64,000 nucleotides of DNA from Paragonimus westermani (Eukaryota; Platyhelminthes; Trematoda; Plagiorchiida; Troglotrematidae): assembly GCA_008508345.1 (NCBI GenBank), contig QNGE01001706.1, forward strand, positions 77,010-141,009, written 5' to 3'. Below the pieces are notes generated by a model. That model saw nothing but the letters and a program-made list of their open reading frames with translations, ran no database searches and was not told the DNA's origin. Made by a program: the position numbers and the translations under genes. Shown piece after piece: positions 22,798 through 35,935 of the stretch (positions within the stretch are counted from its first letter, which is position 1; each line of letters starts with the position of its first letter).

Positions 22798-22999
22798 CCG
22801 TTTAATTAAAAATCCAATTTGGTCATCCGTACTTTTTCAGAAATATGCAAATGTGTGCGAGGTAAAACAATTGGCGGCAACTTGTTTCCAATGCTTGCGA
22901 AGCTTTCTTTTTTGAACAGGTTGCTAAAACTGTGTCAGATTTCCATGTTATCAGCGTGTCGAAGACGATCAGATTTTGCAACACAGAATGTCATACTAG

Positions 23000-23305
23000 T
23001 GTAGTGAGGACGGATAGGTACACTATACTACTTACCCCACCACTATTCAGTAATGAGGTAATACGGATTTCAACATCGAAATGACTGGGAGACAAATCCG
23101 GGAAAAATATAGGAAGGTTCTTTGGGAGCAAAATCGCATTGAATGGCTCTTGTTACATTAAAGAACTGAATATTGATGTCCATAATGACCAGAACGTCCT
23201 GAGACCAGCATCGTTTTGTTCGTAGTCCTGGTGAGACGCCTAACTTGTGTACTGGTTTACCGGACGGATAACTTATATGCCATTCTCGTTCTCGCCGGAG
23301 ATACA
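23000..23305 (+). repeat. Solo LTR, gypsy family 1, diverged
   Basis: It begins TGTAGTGAGGACGG and follows the 5513-5807 LTR throughout, with small indels (ccaccactattcagta, ggagacaaatccgggaaaaa, ttcgtagtcctggtgagacg, tatgccattctcg). It is the most diverged of the three copies. Its 3' boundary is approximate. The flanking bases before it are CTAG. No internal sequence is attached. Confidence 0.8.
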
Positions 23306-24620
23306 GCGTCAAATGCCAAAATGCAGTCGGCATCCTTTTGTAACTAGATTTTGTCAATCCTGGGAAACGTTTCACACCTGTCGCGCTAACGACATCAATA
23401 GACCGTTTTAACCGAAAACCTGATGTATCCATTCGTAATGCCGTTCCGATTCTCCAAACAACGTTAAAATCGGACAAATTTTATAGTGGAGACCGACTTG
23501 TAATTCGGCTGTTGCCTGTTTTGTTGCGCTTGATTCATACCTCAAAGTTCATTCCCGAAATATCTTTCTGTTAGCATAGTTTTATGTTGTATCGTTTCAG
23601 TACACCTAGTTTTCCGATGAAACGAGTAAATTTGTGTATGTTTCTTCTTTCCGTTCTTTGCTATCTTCAAGCACAGAGTCGAGTGCACGGAAATATTGTG
23701 AGTATCAGATAATTAAGCGGATTCCAATGACTGAAGTTAAGACACACTGTTGCCTGTTTGAAAACTTAAGATAAAATGCGCGATCACCGTAGTGGAATTG
23801 GATTGAAGCGGTTTCTTGATTGGAGACGGTTCAACCAACCAGACTTCGGGCGCAGGCTGCTGCAGGTGAAACTGTGATAGATTGGCGCCAGCCAATCAAA
23901 AAGAGTGGTCCTCTACTGGTTGAATGTTTATCAGATGTTAACGACTGAGTTAGTCGGTGCAAGGTCGTGAAACGTAGCAACGAATTTGTTAATCAAAACT
24001 CAAGAACGTTTGTCGGTCGATAGCAGCCGTAAATACTGTTGTTCCTCTAGAAAAAGGGTTTCGTTGTTTCCAATACATCGAGAGGGCTTAGTGCCATCAA
24101 CACTACTGTTTTTCTGGTTTTCTTGATTCGGTAGCCCGTCTCGCGACACTCAGTGGTTTACATGTTAAGTCACTTAGGTAACCGTTCACTGTACTCAAAC
24201 GGTCATTTCAGTTTGGCAGAACTTTTCAAATTCCAGGGATGAAATTTTTCACCCACAATCGCTGACCACCGTAATGATGGGGTGACATCACCAACTTCAT
24301 CATTTAATTGCAACCGAACGAACCACATCATTACTCATAGTGGCCCAAGTGTACGAACCACTGTCAGCTAGTATCCGCCATCATGGTATGCACATAAATG
24401 TGAACTTAGTTACCTGAACTTTTGTCTGACTTCGGTAGGTTGGATACACTTCCCTATCTTGTTGTTCCTTCCAAACTGTCTGGACAGTGGCTTTTTTGCA
24501 CTCCACTTACGCAATGGTAAGTAATATTTAAATTAATCAGGGTTATTTAAGGTAGATATCAACGTAGAGTTGTTACGCTCAATCTCTCCTTATACGAACT
24601 AGTGATAAATAAAAAACATA
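23306..24620. other. Non-coding stretch
   Basis: No assignable feature was found. Confidence 0.4.
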
Positions 24621-24639
24621 TGTTCCGAAGAAACCGGTT

Positions 24640-24950
24640 TACATGCAGTTATCATTCAAAGGAGACAGTGATACGTCGTTTATAACGCGACGACTGATGC
24701 AGGTCATCCAACGGATTTACAATACAGCTACATTGCATTTACTCAGTCGTACCAAGTCACTCACAATATCCCATTTTGAGACGCGGATACCGAATTCGTC
24801 CATTCCACACTGTGTTTACCAGTTCACCTTCAGCTGCGAATTCGTTTACATTAGCAGAACGGATCGGTCCCTGCGACATAAGATGAAAGAATACGTGCCT
24901 AAATATATCGAGACGTGACGTGACCCGGAACGGCTCCACTCAATGTCTCA
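24640..24950 (+). pseudogene. Penelope-like element, GIY-YIG endonuclease fragment
   Basis: The translation reads LSFKGDSDTSFITRRLMQVI, then IPHCVYQFTFSCEFVYISRT, DRSLRHKMKEYVPKYI. This fits the Penelope-like region LPFKGD ... VY-F-C-C---YIGRT-R-L--R--EH, with the endonuclease YIGRT changed to YISRT. It ends at a TGA at 24916. Only about 90 codons remain and no terminal repeats were found next to it. Confidence 0.75.
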
Positions 24951-26237
24951 GCTGACGAGAATACACGAAATGGTACTACCATCTTGCAAAACTGGTCTTC
25001 TGATTTCATTAATCAACTTCGTGGTCTGAGTGGTTCGTTTTATCACGAATGGGCGTTACATTGTCATCGCTAAGTGATTAATACACTGTGCGATATAACT
25101 GCAGGACCAATGTGAATTTTTAACTTACAAAGCTGAACCTCTGTAGGGATACGTTCGGTTAAATGTTTTATAAATTGTAACAACAGTGAACCAACAATCA
25201 ATGTGAAATCTTTCCGAGCAGATTTGGGTTTGTCAATTGAGTGACGTGTAGCTGTTGATCCCAGTAATGTTGAATCTCTGAAAACAAATGACTTAGGTTA
25301 AGAGTTTATCTATGACAAAGAAAGGGTTACGAGGATTTCCAGGTCTCATCTGATTGTGGCAGGTCCCGTAAGAGAACAATTTTACAAGTATGGGAAGACT
25401 AATTGCAAACGAACACGTTTAGTGTATTCGGCATCATGTTAATTGATGATTACCGAAGGCGCCACACAACCGGGAGTCTGAACAGACCTGAAACAGTTGT
25501 CAAACTACTCACGGCGAATTCTACGCCACATTACGCCATCAAACGTCTAAAAGACTCCACTTAAAGGGGCCAGATTACTCTGTCATACTGTTAATTGAAA
25601 GGTGTATTGAACCCGCGTGTGTCCATACAGAGTGTGTGGAAATTCCTCAATAATATACCTTCACCCGTTGAAGCACATATATGCGCCGTCCCGATAATAT
25701 GGTTAGAAGCTTGCACTCGTAGATGGTTGTTCGCGGGAGCACCTTCTGAGTTAGGACAAAAATATCGGAGATTCCAGCATTATTCCACACATTTCACTAG
25801 TTTTAACCTGTTACCACATACTGTGGTTATCTGTGAACGTGATAGATTAAGAACAAGTTACTCGACTACGCCCATCCAATATGACCGCCATATAACCACC
25901 GGTGGTTAGTAACACTAGTTTCTGGAACTTTGGACATGACCGGAACATATTGCCGCATTCGTGAGGTACATTTCACAAAATGGTGTACACCTCCTTCATC
26001 TCATCTCTCGATAGACTGATAGCAAGATCCGCCACCCAACAAACCGCGTTCTGTACATGGGGAATAAAATCAATTATGTGGTGTTAGCAGTGGATATGGA
26101 TGTTTTCCTTTATAAGTAAATCCAACAACCACGGTAATATTCTCACCTCTTTTTGCCCATCGCCCGTATAGCGGATTGATGTATGTGAATGACAGCATGG
26201 GCACTGTTGTGTCTCTAATCGGATTCACTCAGCAGTA
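24951..26237. other. Non-coding stretch
   Basis: The 104-codon plus-strand ORF at 25595-25909 has no recognisable domain and no convincing splice sites. Nothing else was seen. Confidence 0.4.
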
Positions 26238-26439
26238 AGCATTACAGACAATAACAACGACAGAGAGAACACGTGACTCAGTAGAAGTGCACACTGTATG
26301 ATCACATTTACAAGCGGTAGCATCATTTTTAAGTGCGTCCACGTATGGGCCGTTGGTCGTGGGAGCCGCGACCACTCGAGACGCACACTAAACTTTGGCT
26401 GGAGCGTGGGGTACACAGGCGGCCTTGACGCGTGTACAA
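26238..26439 (-). repeat. Dispersed repeat R2, copy 1
   Basis: Its reverse complement matches 50731-50903. Shared segments are acgcgtcaaggccgcctgtg, ggtcgcggct, acgaccaacgg and tcgttgttattgtc. The family is not identified and no terminal repeats or coding frame support a class. Confidence 0.8.
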
Positions 26440-28820
26440 GAACACTGTCTTCTGCAACTTCCCTCTTGAAAATATGGACTGTTTGATCCAGAATATACAA
26501 GCACAGTGGATCTGTGGCTGCTGCCTCACTCTTGATTTCATTATGCTCCACAAGATCTCACTCAGATTCAGTATGTGGGAACACGGCGCTAATTGCAATA
26601 GACCCTCCGAATCCCTTGCTAAACTTATTCGGAAAAGACGTTTCCTGAGTCAGTTTGACAAGTGACATTGTCTCACATGTCCACAATCGGTGACATCTGC
26701 GCCAATCTTCATACTATCTATCACAGAACGGAACCATTGCCAACAATCACTGCTGCGACGCACAGATCGCATTAGGTTTTTTTGTCTTGGCCCCACTTAA
26801 CTGTAAGTTACGACCTCTGTTGTTGGTAGCATAAGTACATGCCTTCGTTCTTTCCAGACGGCATCCGACTGACCTTCGGCGAAGCGAGTTGAAGTTAGTC
26901 TCATCAATCGAGCAAGCATTCATGGAGCATGCATAGCACCTGAACGGCCGAGTAAAGAGATGCCATCATTTCTTCCGGTTCTCATTTGTGTCCAGTCTGA
27001 CGAGAATTTGTCACGGATTCCACACACTGATGAGCAACCCTTTCAGATGTCACCTAACAATGGGCTTCGATAATTTCTTCTCAAACTCTCTTTTCCCACA
27101 GATTTTTAAAGGCACGAATATTATTGTGGGGTGTGTGGAGACCTGACTCACTGTCGGGCTGATTTAGGGTTCATTAAAAGTTACTTTCATGTGTTCGTCG
27201 GGTTTGCGCCTCGTAACTACTACAATTGACATGGAAGCAATTAGACGCAGTGTTGCAACTGATTCCATTTGTACCTGCTACCATCAGACAGTAATTAGTT
27301 CTTTCGAAAGCTTCAATGCTGCACCTTCACGTATCGGGACTGATGTGGCTGTACTTGCGTCCGTCATTCATGGCTGATTCCGGAATATTAAATCATGTTT
27401 ACGAAGCCACTTCACTGCGACAATGTTGTAGGTCACAGGACGATGGACGACTTTCATTGGTTCGTGCTCTCCATCCCTACATTTGCCCACATGACGGCTT
27501 TGACAAACTAAGTATTCTGTGAAAAAGTGGTCTACCACTTCAGCCAGTGTGTGCAGTCGGACCGAAAAAGTCACAAAGGTCGACTCCCTTTTCACAAATC
27601 GTAAGTAACAGTTGCAGCCTGAAAATGGAATGCAAAAATATAAATGTCGTTTCTACACGGTTGATCTTTTGTGTCTGAGGGAGTACCTGGAATATGGAAA
27701 AAATGTAATGTTAGGACGGTCCCAATTTTTGATTGGTTGGCTCTTTTTCCTTGACCACTCACTGACGAAAAGACGTATTCGTTTATTGTCAACTACCATA
27801 TTGTTGTTTATTTAGGTTGTCCCTTTAACTGTACAGTTTGTGTGTATGACTTCATCACCTGTTGTTTCTGACCTTTCCTGCTTCTTAAACTTCGTAGCAC
27901 GTCATGTTTATTGCATCCATTCAGATCGCCACTTTGACTACAACTTCTCTCACTGGTTTTACCATGATAGATGGACCGCTATGAAGTACTGGTTACTCAC
28001 TATTGGCTGTGTTGGAGTGAATAACTAGCAACGGACGCTCCTACAGTCTAGACCAAAACAGTGTCTAAAAGTGCAGCACTGTGTTCTTCGTCATATGAGA
28101 CAAAGGGTTAAGCAAAGGTGACTCCAAAAAGGGTACTTCGATCGCTCGAAAGTCGAGCGTGAAAAGCGACAAATTATTCCGCACGAGTGAGAAGTTTACA
28201 GTGTCCTTACAAACCTCATGTAGTACAAAATACATCACCTGCTGGCGGCAGTAATCTGAAACGTGCGTACTACTTCTCTGGACTTGATTAGCCTTCACAC
28301 TAAAAAGTAGGTCAGACTTTTGAGTCAGAGGTCGCGGGTAAGATCGCCCAAGAAAATTCTGTATCCAGTTGTTACGCAGATCCAACCGACAAGTTACAGG
28401 ACATTGAGTAAATAGGATCGAACTTGTTGCTCAGATGGGTTGCTTGGGAGTTCAATCTGTTTCGTAGTTTCTCGTTGACAGTCGGCGAACCACAGGGCGG
28501 CAGCTCAGAAAGGTAGTCAAGCGGCCGCGACTAAGTTGAGGTGAGCCCTCTAATTTTCTTAGTTCTTGGTTTAACCGTGGGCTATACTGAAGACAGAAGA
28601 CCGGTTGTATGATGACAGCTCAGTCGCAGTTCGCATAACAGTTCCCTCCGGTTAATTTCTACACACTGCTCAAGTGTGACTCAACAGCTTGGGCCATTGT
28701 CATTGAACCTGAGGGAATTGGTGAAATCATTGAGATCGGCGGCCGTCTGGATCGCAAATGAGTTAACCAGCAGCTAGGAATCACGACCGCTTGTTTCAAA
28801 CTGGATGCGGAAGATATAAC
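26440..28820. other. Non-coding stretch
   Basis: Several short ORFs, none with a recognisable family. The last few hundred bases may include an unreadable 5' part of the LINE that follows. Confidence 0.4.
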
Positions 28821-31050
28821 GACGGTAAATCATCCACGAAGCGATCGACATCATTCGTTTGATTATGTGGTCGTGAGACAGCACGACATCCACAAAGTAC
28901 ATATCAAGCCAGTGATGAGTGTTGCTGAATGTAGAAATGATCATAGGCTGATGAAGACTAGGTTGTTTAGTTACGCTTATTGTAATCCACCATAAAAACG
29001 GCGAAACCCATACGTTAACCGATTGGAGAACTCAACGACCAGGACGGTTTTCCAGTGCGCAGATGCCGTTCGTTTAAATGACGGTGTTGCAGCCATTGAT
29101 GTGACTGTACGAGACTGTACCCCATGAAATAGATCGCAGCAGCAATCATCACAACAACCGATATCTAATGTGGTAAACGCTGAACTGCTTCGACGACTAC
29201 AATACCATTATCCATAGTGAATCGAAACAAGAAGAAGACATTCGACAGCGTTCACACCAACTCGTTGAACAGCTTTACGAAATCAAAGAAAACCGTTGGA
29301 AGTAGTGTGATCTGAGGCATGGCTTTACTGAGCGCTGGCAACACAAGGAATTTTATAGCACACTTAAGGCGACTTTTGATACGTCCAACTGGTCCGCCAA
29401 ATACGCTGTTCAACGGCATCTCTGGCGTTTAGTGCACATAAGCGGAGCATCTCTTGAGGATCTGGTTTAAATATTTTAGAAGTTTTCTGCTTCTACTGAC
29501 CAGTTGACAATGAATGATCCATTATAGCAGGCATTTAAAGAGACAGTGAATCTTGTCTCGGATCTGCTGATGTTCAGACAGCCATGCGACAACTGCAACG
29601 TGGAAAATTTGTGGGTAAAGATGGGTAGTCAGTGGTATATTTGATGCATGGAGAACCAACTATGGAACGTGCTTTCCTCCAGTCGTTTCAACCCATTTAA
29701 AAGCAATCTCTTATCGAAATAAAAGACTTCAGCATCTAACTTTTATTTAAATGCTAGAAGGGCGAGCGCATGATAGATAACTAACAGACAGTTGGTCTTC
29801 GAATATGTGTTGGAGATTTTCTGACAGGAATCCTGCTCACTCAGCCCACTGTGAGAGTGTTTCTGAGACGCAGTGTGACATCTGGCCCAGTTACAGTATA
29901 ATTGGCATGATGTTCGCTGTTAACCAACTCAAGGATAAGTTCTGTAAACACACTCATTCGCTTTACGCACTGCGTTTATTTTACCAAGGGGCCTGATTCT
30001 GTGAGACACAAGGCATCTTGGACGATGCTTGATAAGTGTCGATGTTTAAATAGGTTTGTTAACCTAAGTAAAATGTTGCAAGCGGGTTTGAAGACGAAAG
30101 TGCAGGCTTGTGGACTGACCCTTAATAAATTTCGAGTAGCTAATGGTGTGAAACAAGATCATATCTTGGTCGTGAAATTTCGATTGGCTGCTCTTCTTGC
30201 ACTCGCTGTTTAGAACTCGAAGGACGGCGGTCAACAGCATATTACACATATAGGCGTCTGTGAAATAGATGGCATTTTGATGTTCGGAAGCTAGTACACG
30301 ACTCTATGCTTCGGATGCTACTGTTCGGAAACGACAGTGCAGTGTTTGCACATGATGAAGAGGAACTGCAACAAATGACTACGGCTTTTGCGAACGCGTT
30401 AGCTAAGGTTAGTTTGATGATCAACATAGGTAAGACGATTTCTGCTTTTCAAACTTCCTGCACAGCTGCCTATACTTACCTTTAGGATGAACATCACTAG
30501 AGACTCCGTGGATAGCGGAGTAGACTCATGCTAAATTGGTGGTGGTCTGTTCATGAATCTGCTTATGCGTAACGAACTATGAGCAAGAGAGGTCAGGGTT
30601 GGCGCTATCTTTAGGGCTTCTTGAAAGAAGCACATCGAAAGTTCAAAACCCGAGCTGGGTGAGTGACGCAACATGGTTTTACCTACGAGATTTTACCGCA
30701 GTGACACCCAAACATCTTTCCAACGACACATCCTATACATTCTGTGGTCAGACACGTCTTCGAACATCGAAGTACTCCACAAACAAAGATGGACGGGCTG
30801 GGAGCCATGAAGATGTTCAACCCGATTCGTTGAGTGGGACATGCGCGCCAAATAACTGACGAACTGCTCCCGAAGCATCTTCCGCTTGGGCAGCTAGAAA
30901 ATTAAAGATTTTGAACTTGGCACACGCGAGCACTGAATAAAAGAGCTCGCAAAGTCGTCGCGTAAAACAACAGAGGAAACGTGTTCAGGTGCGCATGAAC
31001 ACAACACGATCAAAAGAACTCACACGAATCTACTGACAAGTCTTGATCGT
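28821..31050 (+). mobile_element. Degenerate non-LTR retrotransposon (LINE)
   Basis: Translation in shifting frames gives, in order: the C-terminal end of an AP-type endonuclease (FDYVVVRQHDIHKVHIKP, then DHRLM, about 28850-28970); reverse transcriptase blocks at 29880-29975 (GMMFAVNQLKDKF), 30000-30150 (VRHKASWTMLDK, KFRVANGVKQ) and 30315-30430 (FAHDEEELQQMTTAFANALA); and a thumb/C-terminal block at about 30735-30790 (ILWSDTSSNIEVLHKQRW). The usual active-site YADD just before the third RT block reads FGNDS. Many stops and frameshifts mean it is long dead. The order endonuclease-RT is that of jockey/RTE/CR1-type LINEs, and I cannot choose between these clades by eye. Confidence 0.8.
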
Positions 31051-32569
31051 AGAATCAACTTGGTGATAAGTAAACTTCGATAAAGCTTATCCGTGGTGAT
31101 GAAAACGAAACTTTCAAGAAAACCAATTTTCCTTCCGAATCACCATAGAAAGCAACCCTCAACGACTTTCATCTACAGACCCTTGATCTACTGTATTCTT
31201 CGATTACTCGGTGATACTGAATATTGTTCTGAACCCTCTAATTAGATAATGTTTGCATAACTCTGTGATGTAGATTTATTCATGTAATTTCCGTCCTGGG
31301 ACTCGTTTTCGGTTTGAACGAAATATCTTCTCTCACTAATCTTCTGGCCTGACTGTGGACCGAACCGAGGGCTAAGGAAAAAAGACCTACAGATGTGTCT
31401 ACATCAAGGCAAGAAACTCAAGTTCTGCCGGAACAGCGTGTCTGTCGTGACAAACCCCGCGTAATTTTATAATGTTTGCAACTGGAGTAAACATATTCAG
31501 CCTTAGTTTTGAGTCAACGTTTTGTCGAGACGAACAACAACCTAAGTTTTGTATTCCCGTACAACATAATAATGTTCGTCAGTTTGAAGACGCCATGTTG
31601 GCTGAATGTTCACAGACATGTGGGGATGCGAAGAACTTCAAATGGCTACTGGCGAAACAAACGTCCAAGTCAAAATCGGTAATTTTACACACCAAATGTG
31701 GGTCATCGGCTTCCAGTTTTTATGCAAAAATATCAAAGGTTGTTCATTGGAAGCTGTACCTTCTCCATTGTGACGGATTATAGTCACATTTTGATAGTAC
31801 ATAACATGTTGATTTTGTTGTTCGAGACATATCTTGTCGTTTTTCAATGCATTTCTGACAGATTGATAAACAAAAGTATAGATTTTCCTCTTGATGGTTA
31901 CGCCACTGGGGAAGGGGAACTCTAGGTGTGCACCGAATACTCAGATATTAAGCTTTCAACACACAGAACGAGAGATGGCTTATGTCACGGTGCAGTAACT
32001 GTGAAATACAAACCCAAGGGAATAAACTGACGGGGACTTACTGCTGTTCGCGTGTGGTATATTGAACCCTGAATTTGGAAAATGCGGGAAGGGAGAAGTA
32101 GATAGGACAAGGAAAGGCAAGTGTAGATGGGTGTCGTTGGCCGAATAGCTAAGTGAATTGGAAAACATCAAGCGTGATGTTACGTAGTTCATATAATGTA
32201 CTATCACCTCGCCGTTTTTTGTTCTATCTGCATGTGATGTCAGATATGAGACATCTTATGCTGAATTAGTCCTTTTTAATCACTGGTTTGTCCAGAGTGT
32301 CCTGGTCACCGCAGTTGATTTATCTGTTTCGTAACCATCCAAACTGTAATCACATTCACCTCGGTTCTACCTGTTAATCATACTGGCTTTATGGAGGATT
32401 TAGAGGTTGCCCTGTTCATCATTCGGATAGCATATAACTGCCTCTGCACCCATTGATTAAGCGTACAACTATTACAGCTGCCCACAAATTAAAGTGCCCT
32501 CTTCGTACAAAGTATACTGAGCAAAAACGTCGAAAAAAATCATTCCTTATTCGTCGTTTTGTATTCCAT
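31051..32569. other. Non-coding stretch
   Basis: No assignable feature. The ORFs at 31472-31783 and nearby have no recognisable domain. Confidence 0.4.
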
Positions 32570-32870
32570 ATGTTCAAGTTGACGATCACTCACATTTGAT
32601 CGCAGCGTTCGCATTCAGATAGACTTTCCAGCCAGCCTCTTTCGAAAAGAAGCACTAGACTCGAGTTTCGCTCTCATTAGAGCTCGTCAGTAGTGCATAT
32701 CCTTGCCACGGCCGGGATTTGAACTCCGGACATTCCAATCATGAGGCAACCGTGTTAACCACTGCGCCATTGACCTCACATTAGGCACGACCGAATCATC
32801 AAATCTGAACGCTCAACCACTCTCGCTTGTGAGCAATGATCAGGTTGCCCGATCGTCTCGAGAGGAGACA
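32570..32870 (-). mobile_element. tRNA-headed SINE with intact hammerhead (copy B)
   Basis: This is the best-preserved copy. On the minus strand: leader (gatcattgctcac, gagcgttcag), tRNA-like head with A box ggcgcagtggttaacacgg and B box gagttcaaatccc, an arm sequence ggccgtggcaagg, the hammerhead at 32696-32652, and the tail ggctggaaagtctatctgaa, gcgaacgctgcgatcaaatg. The A and B boxes suggest pol III transcription. It lies in the long intron of the synaptotagmin-like gene, in the same sense. A separate tail fragment in opposite orientation follows at 33.0 kb. Confidence 0.85.
32652..32696 (-). ncRNA. Intact hammerhead ribozyme (SINE copy B)
   Basis: Minus strand, 45 nt. Stem I is GCACTA/TAGTGC, six perfect pairs. 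The core CTGACGA begins at 32690. Stem II is GCTCT/AGAGC with loop AATG. GAAA follows, then stem III ACU-CG-AGU, and the cleavage site is after C at 32658 (GUC triplet). Every invariant base of the consensus is present. The very short, palindromic stem III (ACUCGAGU) is like that of other repeat-borne hammerheads that are thought to work best as dimers. It should cut either its own SINE transcript or the host intron RNA. Confidence 0.9.
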
Positions 32871-32970
32871 CAGTTACTGCCTGTTAACTCCAATCGATAA
32901 CCCCGCGATTAGGACTTCCGAGACAGGTCGAGATCACAGAACTCATTAAACCTGCAAGGCGATATTTTAG

Positions 32971-33126
32971 ATTACTGATGAGTAGTCGGGGATTTGGTTT
33001 ATTTTCAAGTTGACCATCACTCGAAAGAGGTTGGCTGGAAAGTCTATCTGAATGCGAACGCTGCGATCAACTGTGAGTGATGGTCAACTTGAAAATGAAC
33101 CAAATCCCCGACTACTCATCAGTAAT
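32971..33126 (+). repeat. Near-perfect 52-bp inverted repeat made of SINE tail
   Basis: Arms 32971-33022 and 33075-33126 are inverted copies with a single mismatch (T33000). The 52-nt loop plus the right arm form a plus-strand SINE tail (gttggctggaaagtctatct, gaatgcgaacgctgcgatca, then the arm), and the left arm is the terminal part of the tail inverted onto itself. A transcript of either strand would fold into a long hairpin. Confidence 0.95.
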
Positions 33127-35935
33127 ATTCCATATGTGTTCACTTTTAATGTGCATTTGGTCTTCTGATGAGTGTGCTTCATATTTGTTAACTGTTCGAG
33201 TAAGTTCCAAGGAATTTTGAACGTTTTTCTTTGCTTTAAACAAATTTCTTTTTCCGTGGCACTTCAAGTGGAAATGTAGCGGAACCTGACATGACAGCTC
33301 AATTTATTCGTGGTTATTTGTAAATAGAGTACAATGATGATTTTTGATGTGGACCACACAAGCATGAACAGTACCGACCTGACAATAATCTTGATGTGTC
33401 GTCAACAACTGGAAGGAACGATGCTCCATCCTATAAACTTCCTGTGTAGACTTAAATTTTGCCGATGTATGTTAAGACCGCTATTTAGGCAGGTGAAAAC
33501 GAGCCAGCTAATACACAGAATGGAACACCTACAATAACGAATAAGAAAAACTCCGCTAAACCAATCCTAACAAACCTCGCATCGTGGTCGATATCTGACC
33601 TTACAGGAACTGCGGAGCAATGGTCCTTGCACGTTGCAGATTGTGCAGACTGAGGCGAGGTAAGAGGATTATCACATGCGACCACCTGATCCACTGAGTG
33701 TCTGTGTTTCAGCCAGTACTTCACCTGTGGCAACGAATGGCAAAAGCTTGTGAATCTCGGTCTGTCAGACAATTTGGAGAGATCTCAGTTCTGTTGCTCA
33801 TATTAAACGACTGGACTCCCACCGGAATAGAACGTAAACATCCGTGATATAAACGTTTTCATTCTCCTAAGACTGTGGAACGCTTTCTAACTAGATCTCG
33901 CTCACACTAAGTGTCATAGTGCCCTTAACTAACTTCAATCCTACTGTTGTCAGATCTTTCCAATCCTGATTCGAATGAAGACTAAGTAGCTAGTCGTCTT
34001 TATTGCCTCCGACTTCAGAGTCTGTTGGTTTCTCCGTGATTTCTTGTTATGATGTGACCTAAGTTTGTGAGATCAGTTCACCATTAATTTGCCGATACGC
34101 TTGTGAAAAAAGGAGATTATTCGTACTGTAGACTACACATAGTTTACTGGTGACTGGAGTTGACTTGAAAGTAGTAAAAACCCTAAGATAGTTTGAGAAA
34201 CCTTGGTGTTTTACAGCTTCATATGAACCTATCCAGGTTACTTGCTCGTTGCTGATGCGTGTGCTGTGTATGTCGGAATACCTGAGTGTATGACATCCAT
34301 ATCATGATGGGGCAACTGATAGGCGGACTTAATTTTCCATTCACGTTTGAAGCATCATACTGCTCTCAAGTCGCAACGAAAAATTACTCTCAACATAGTG
34401 GAAGATAGAAGACTGTCCTCTGCAAGTTCTTATTCGTCTTAAAAGTGTGTATTAATCATTTACGTCTTAAGTAAGCAGCTTACTTGGATTGGGATATGTT
34501 ATGTACGTCACCTCTCTCAGACATTCTTCTGTCAGGTAACCGAATTAACACAACTTCTTCATCAAACTGCACAGGAGAATAAACTTAAGGGACATCCATT
34601 TGTTGAACTCATCAGGTAAATGGGGCTGCATCTATTCATATCGGCTGAGATTAACCTCAAAGACTTTCTAGTTGTTTATTGTAATCATCTACTCCGTAGC
34701 CATCAATTTGGTTAGCGGGCAGCGACTTAGTTCATGGACACTGTTGAAGAGAAGTTCCAACATTGTTAGCCAGTGTTAATCTCGTTGAAACGTTTCTGAA
34801 CGCTTTGCCAAGAATGACTACCCCACGGCCTCACTAGAGATAATAACGAACACGGGCTACAGTTATCTTATGCTGTTGGCTGACTGATCGAAATGTGTAC
34901 GTCAATTTTATTGCGTTTGTGCTTTCCTGCGTGAACTGTACACACATGTGCCACTGTTCCCTTACATTCTTTTAAGCCTGACTGACACAGACGCGGACGT
35001 TGGAACGACTGAGCGGCTAGGTCGTGTACGTCAGAATGGTGCTCAGGCTGAAGGTGGGTGGTAACATCTTCGCCCGTTTTGTAGGTGGAACCGAGAGAAA
35101 CGACAAAAGTAGTGGTTGTAAGCCTAAAAGTGATTTGCAAAACAGTAGTAATCTTACGCGGCATGGGCGACGGCAAATATGGCAAAATAAGTTAGTCATA
35201 AGGAAGACGTGGTATACTGAAAATTGCTGACTGCCGAAACGTCGAGTACTACAAAATCAATCATACTGAGATCTTAATAGTAGGTGCGCATCATCGAACG
35301 ATGGCACCAGTCCGACAAGCTGTGTTTTTCACAGGCTTTTATCCAATATCACCAATGGTTTTCGCCAGTTAATTCGACAAGGTTGTCCTTCATATCGGAG
35401 GTTCTGTTCTGTCAGCCACCTTGGATGTGTCAAGTGAGTGTGGCTTATAACGCTGGGTGATCCATTCGGGTATCACTGTTGAACAGATCCGCTTGAGGTG
35501 GATAAGAAGCGTGGTTTAGACTTCGCATTGGAGGGAAATCCAGCGTACTGATAAGAGTGGTGTTTTAGTTAAAATGCGCCGTTTCCCAACAATTCACCTC
35601 TCACGAACTTCCTTATAGCTTGATTGGGTGATTAGCCACTGTGGTGGGAAAGTGCGACTCGAGATATTTTGGAAACGGAAAGAAACAATCTCCACAATTG
35701 AGTACCGGTTCTCTAATAGGATGAAGACCGTGGTCACCGCTGTTACTTGTTAAACAAATCAAATAATTGTTTTCAAGTTGGCAAACTTTCTCATTAAAAC
35801 CTAATTTTTGGGTCAGCTAGAGAAGGTTGTTGGCAGAACAACAAGCTTCCAGTTTTCAAGCAGAATTAGATAGCGATGTTTACGAAATGTGTACTCAAAA
35901 GTTCAATTTTTTGCCGATATCTTCAAAGAACTCAC
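33127..35935. other. Non-coding stretch
   Basis: No exon or element can be supported. ORFs around 34868-35230 run on both strands but match nothing I know. A motif ctgccgaaacgtcgag at about 35232 resembles Penelope/hammerhead repeats but is too short to assign. Confidence 0.4.
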
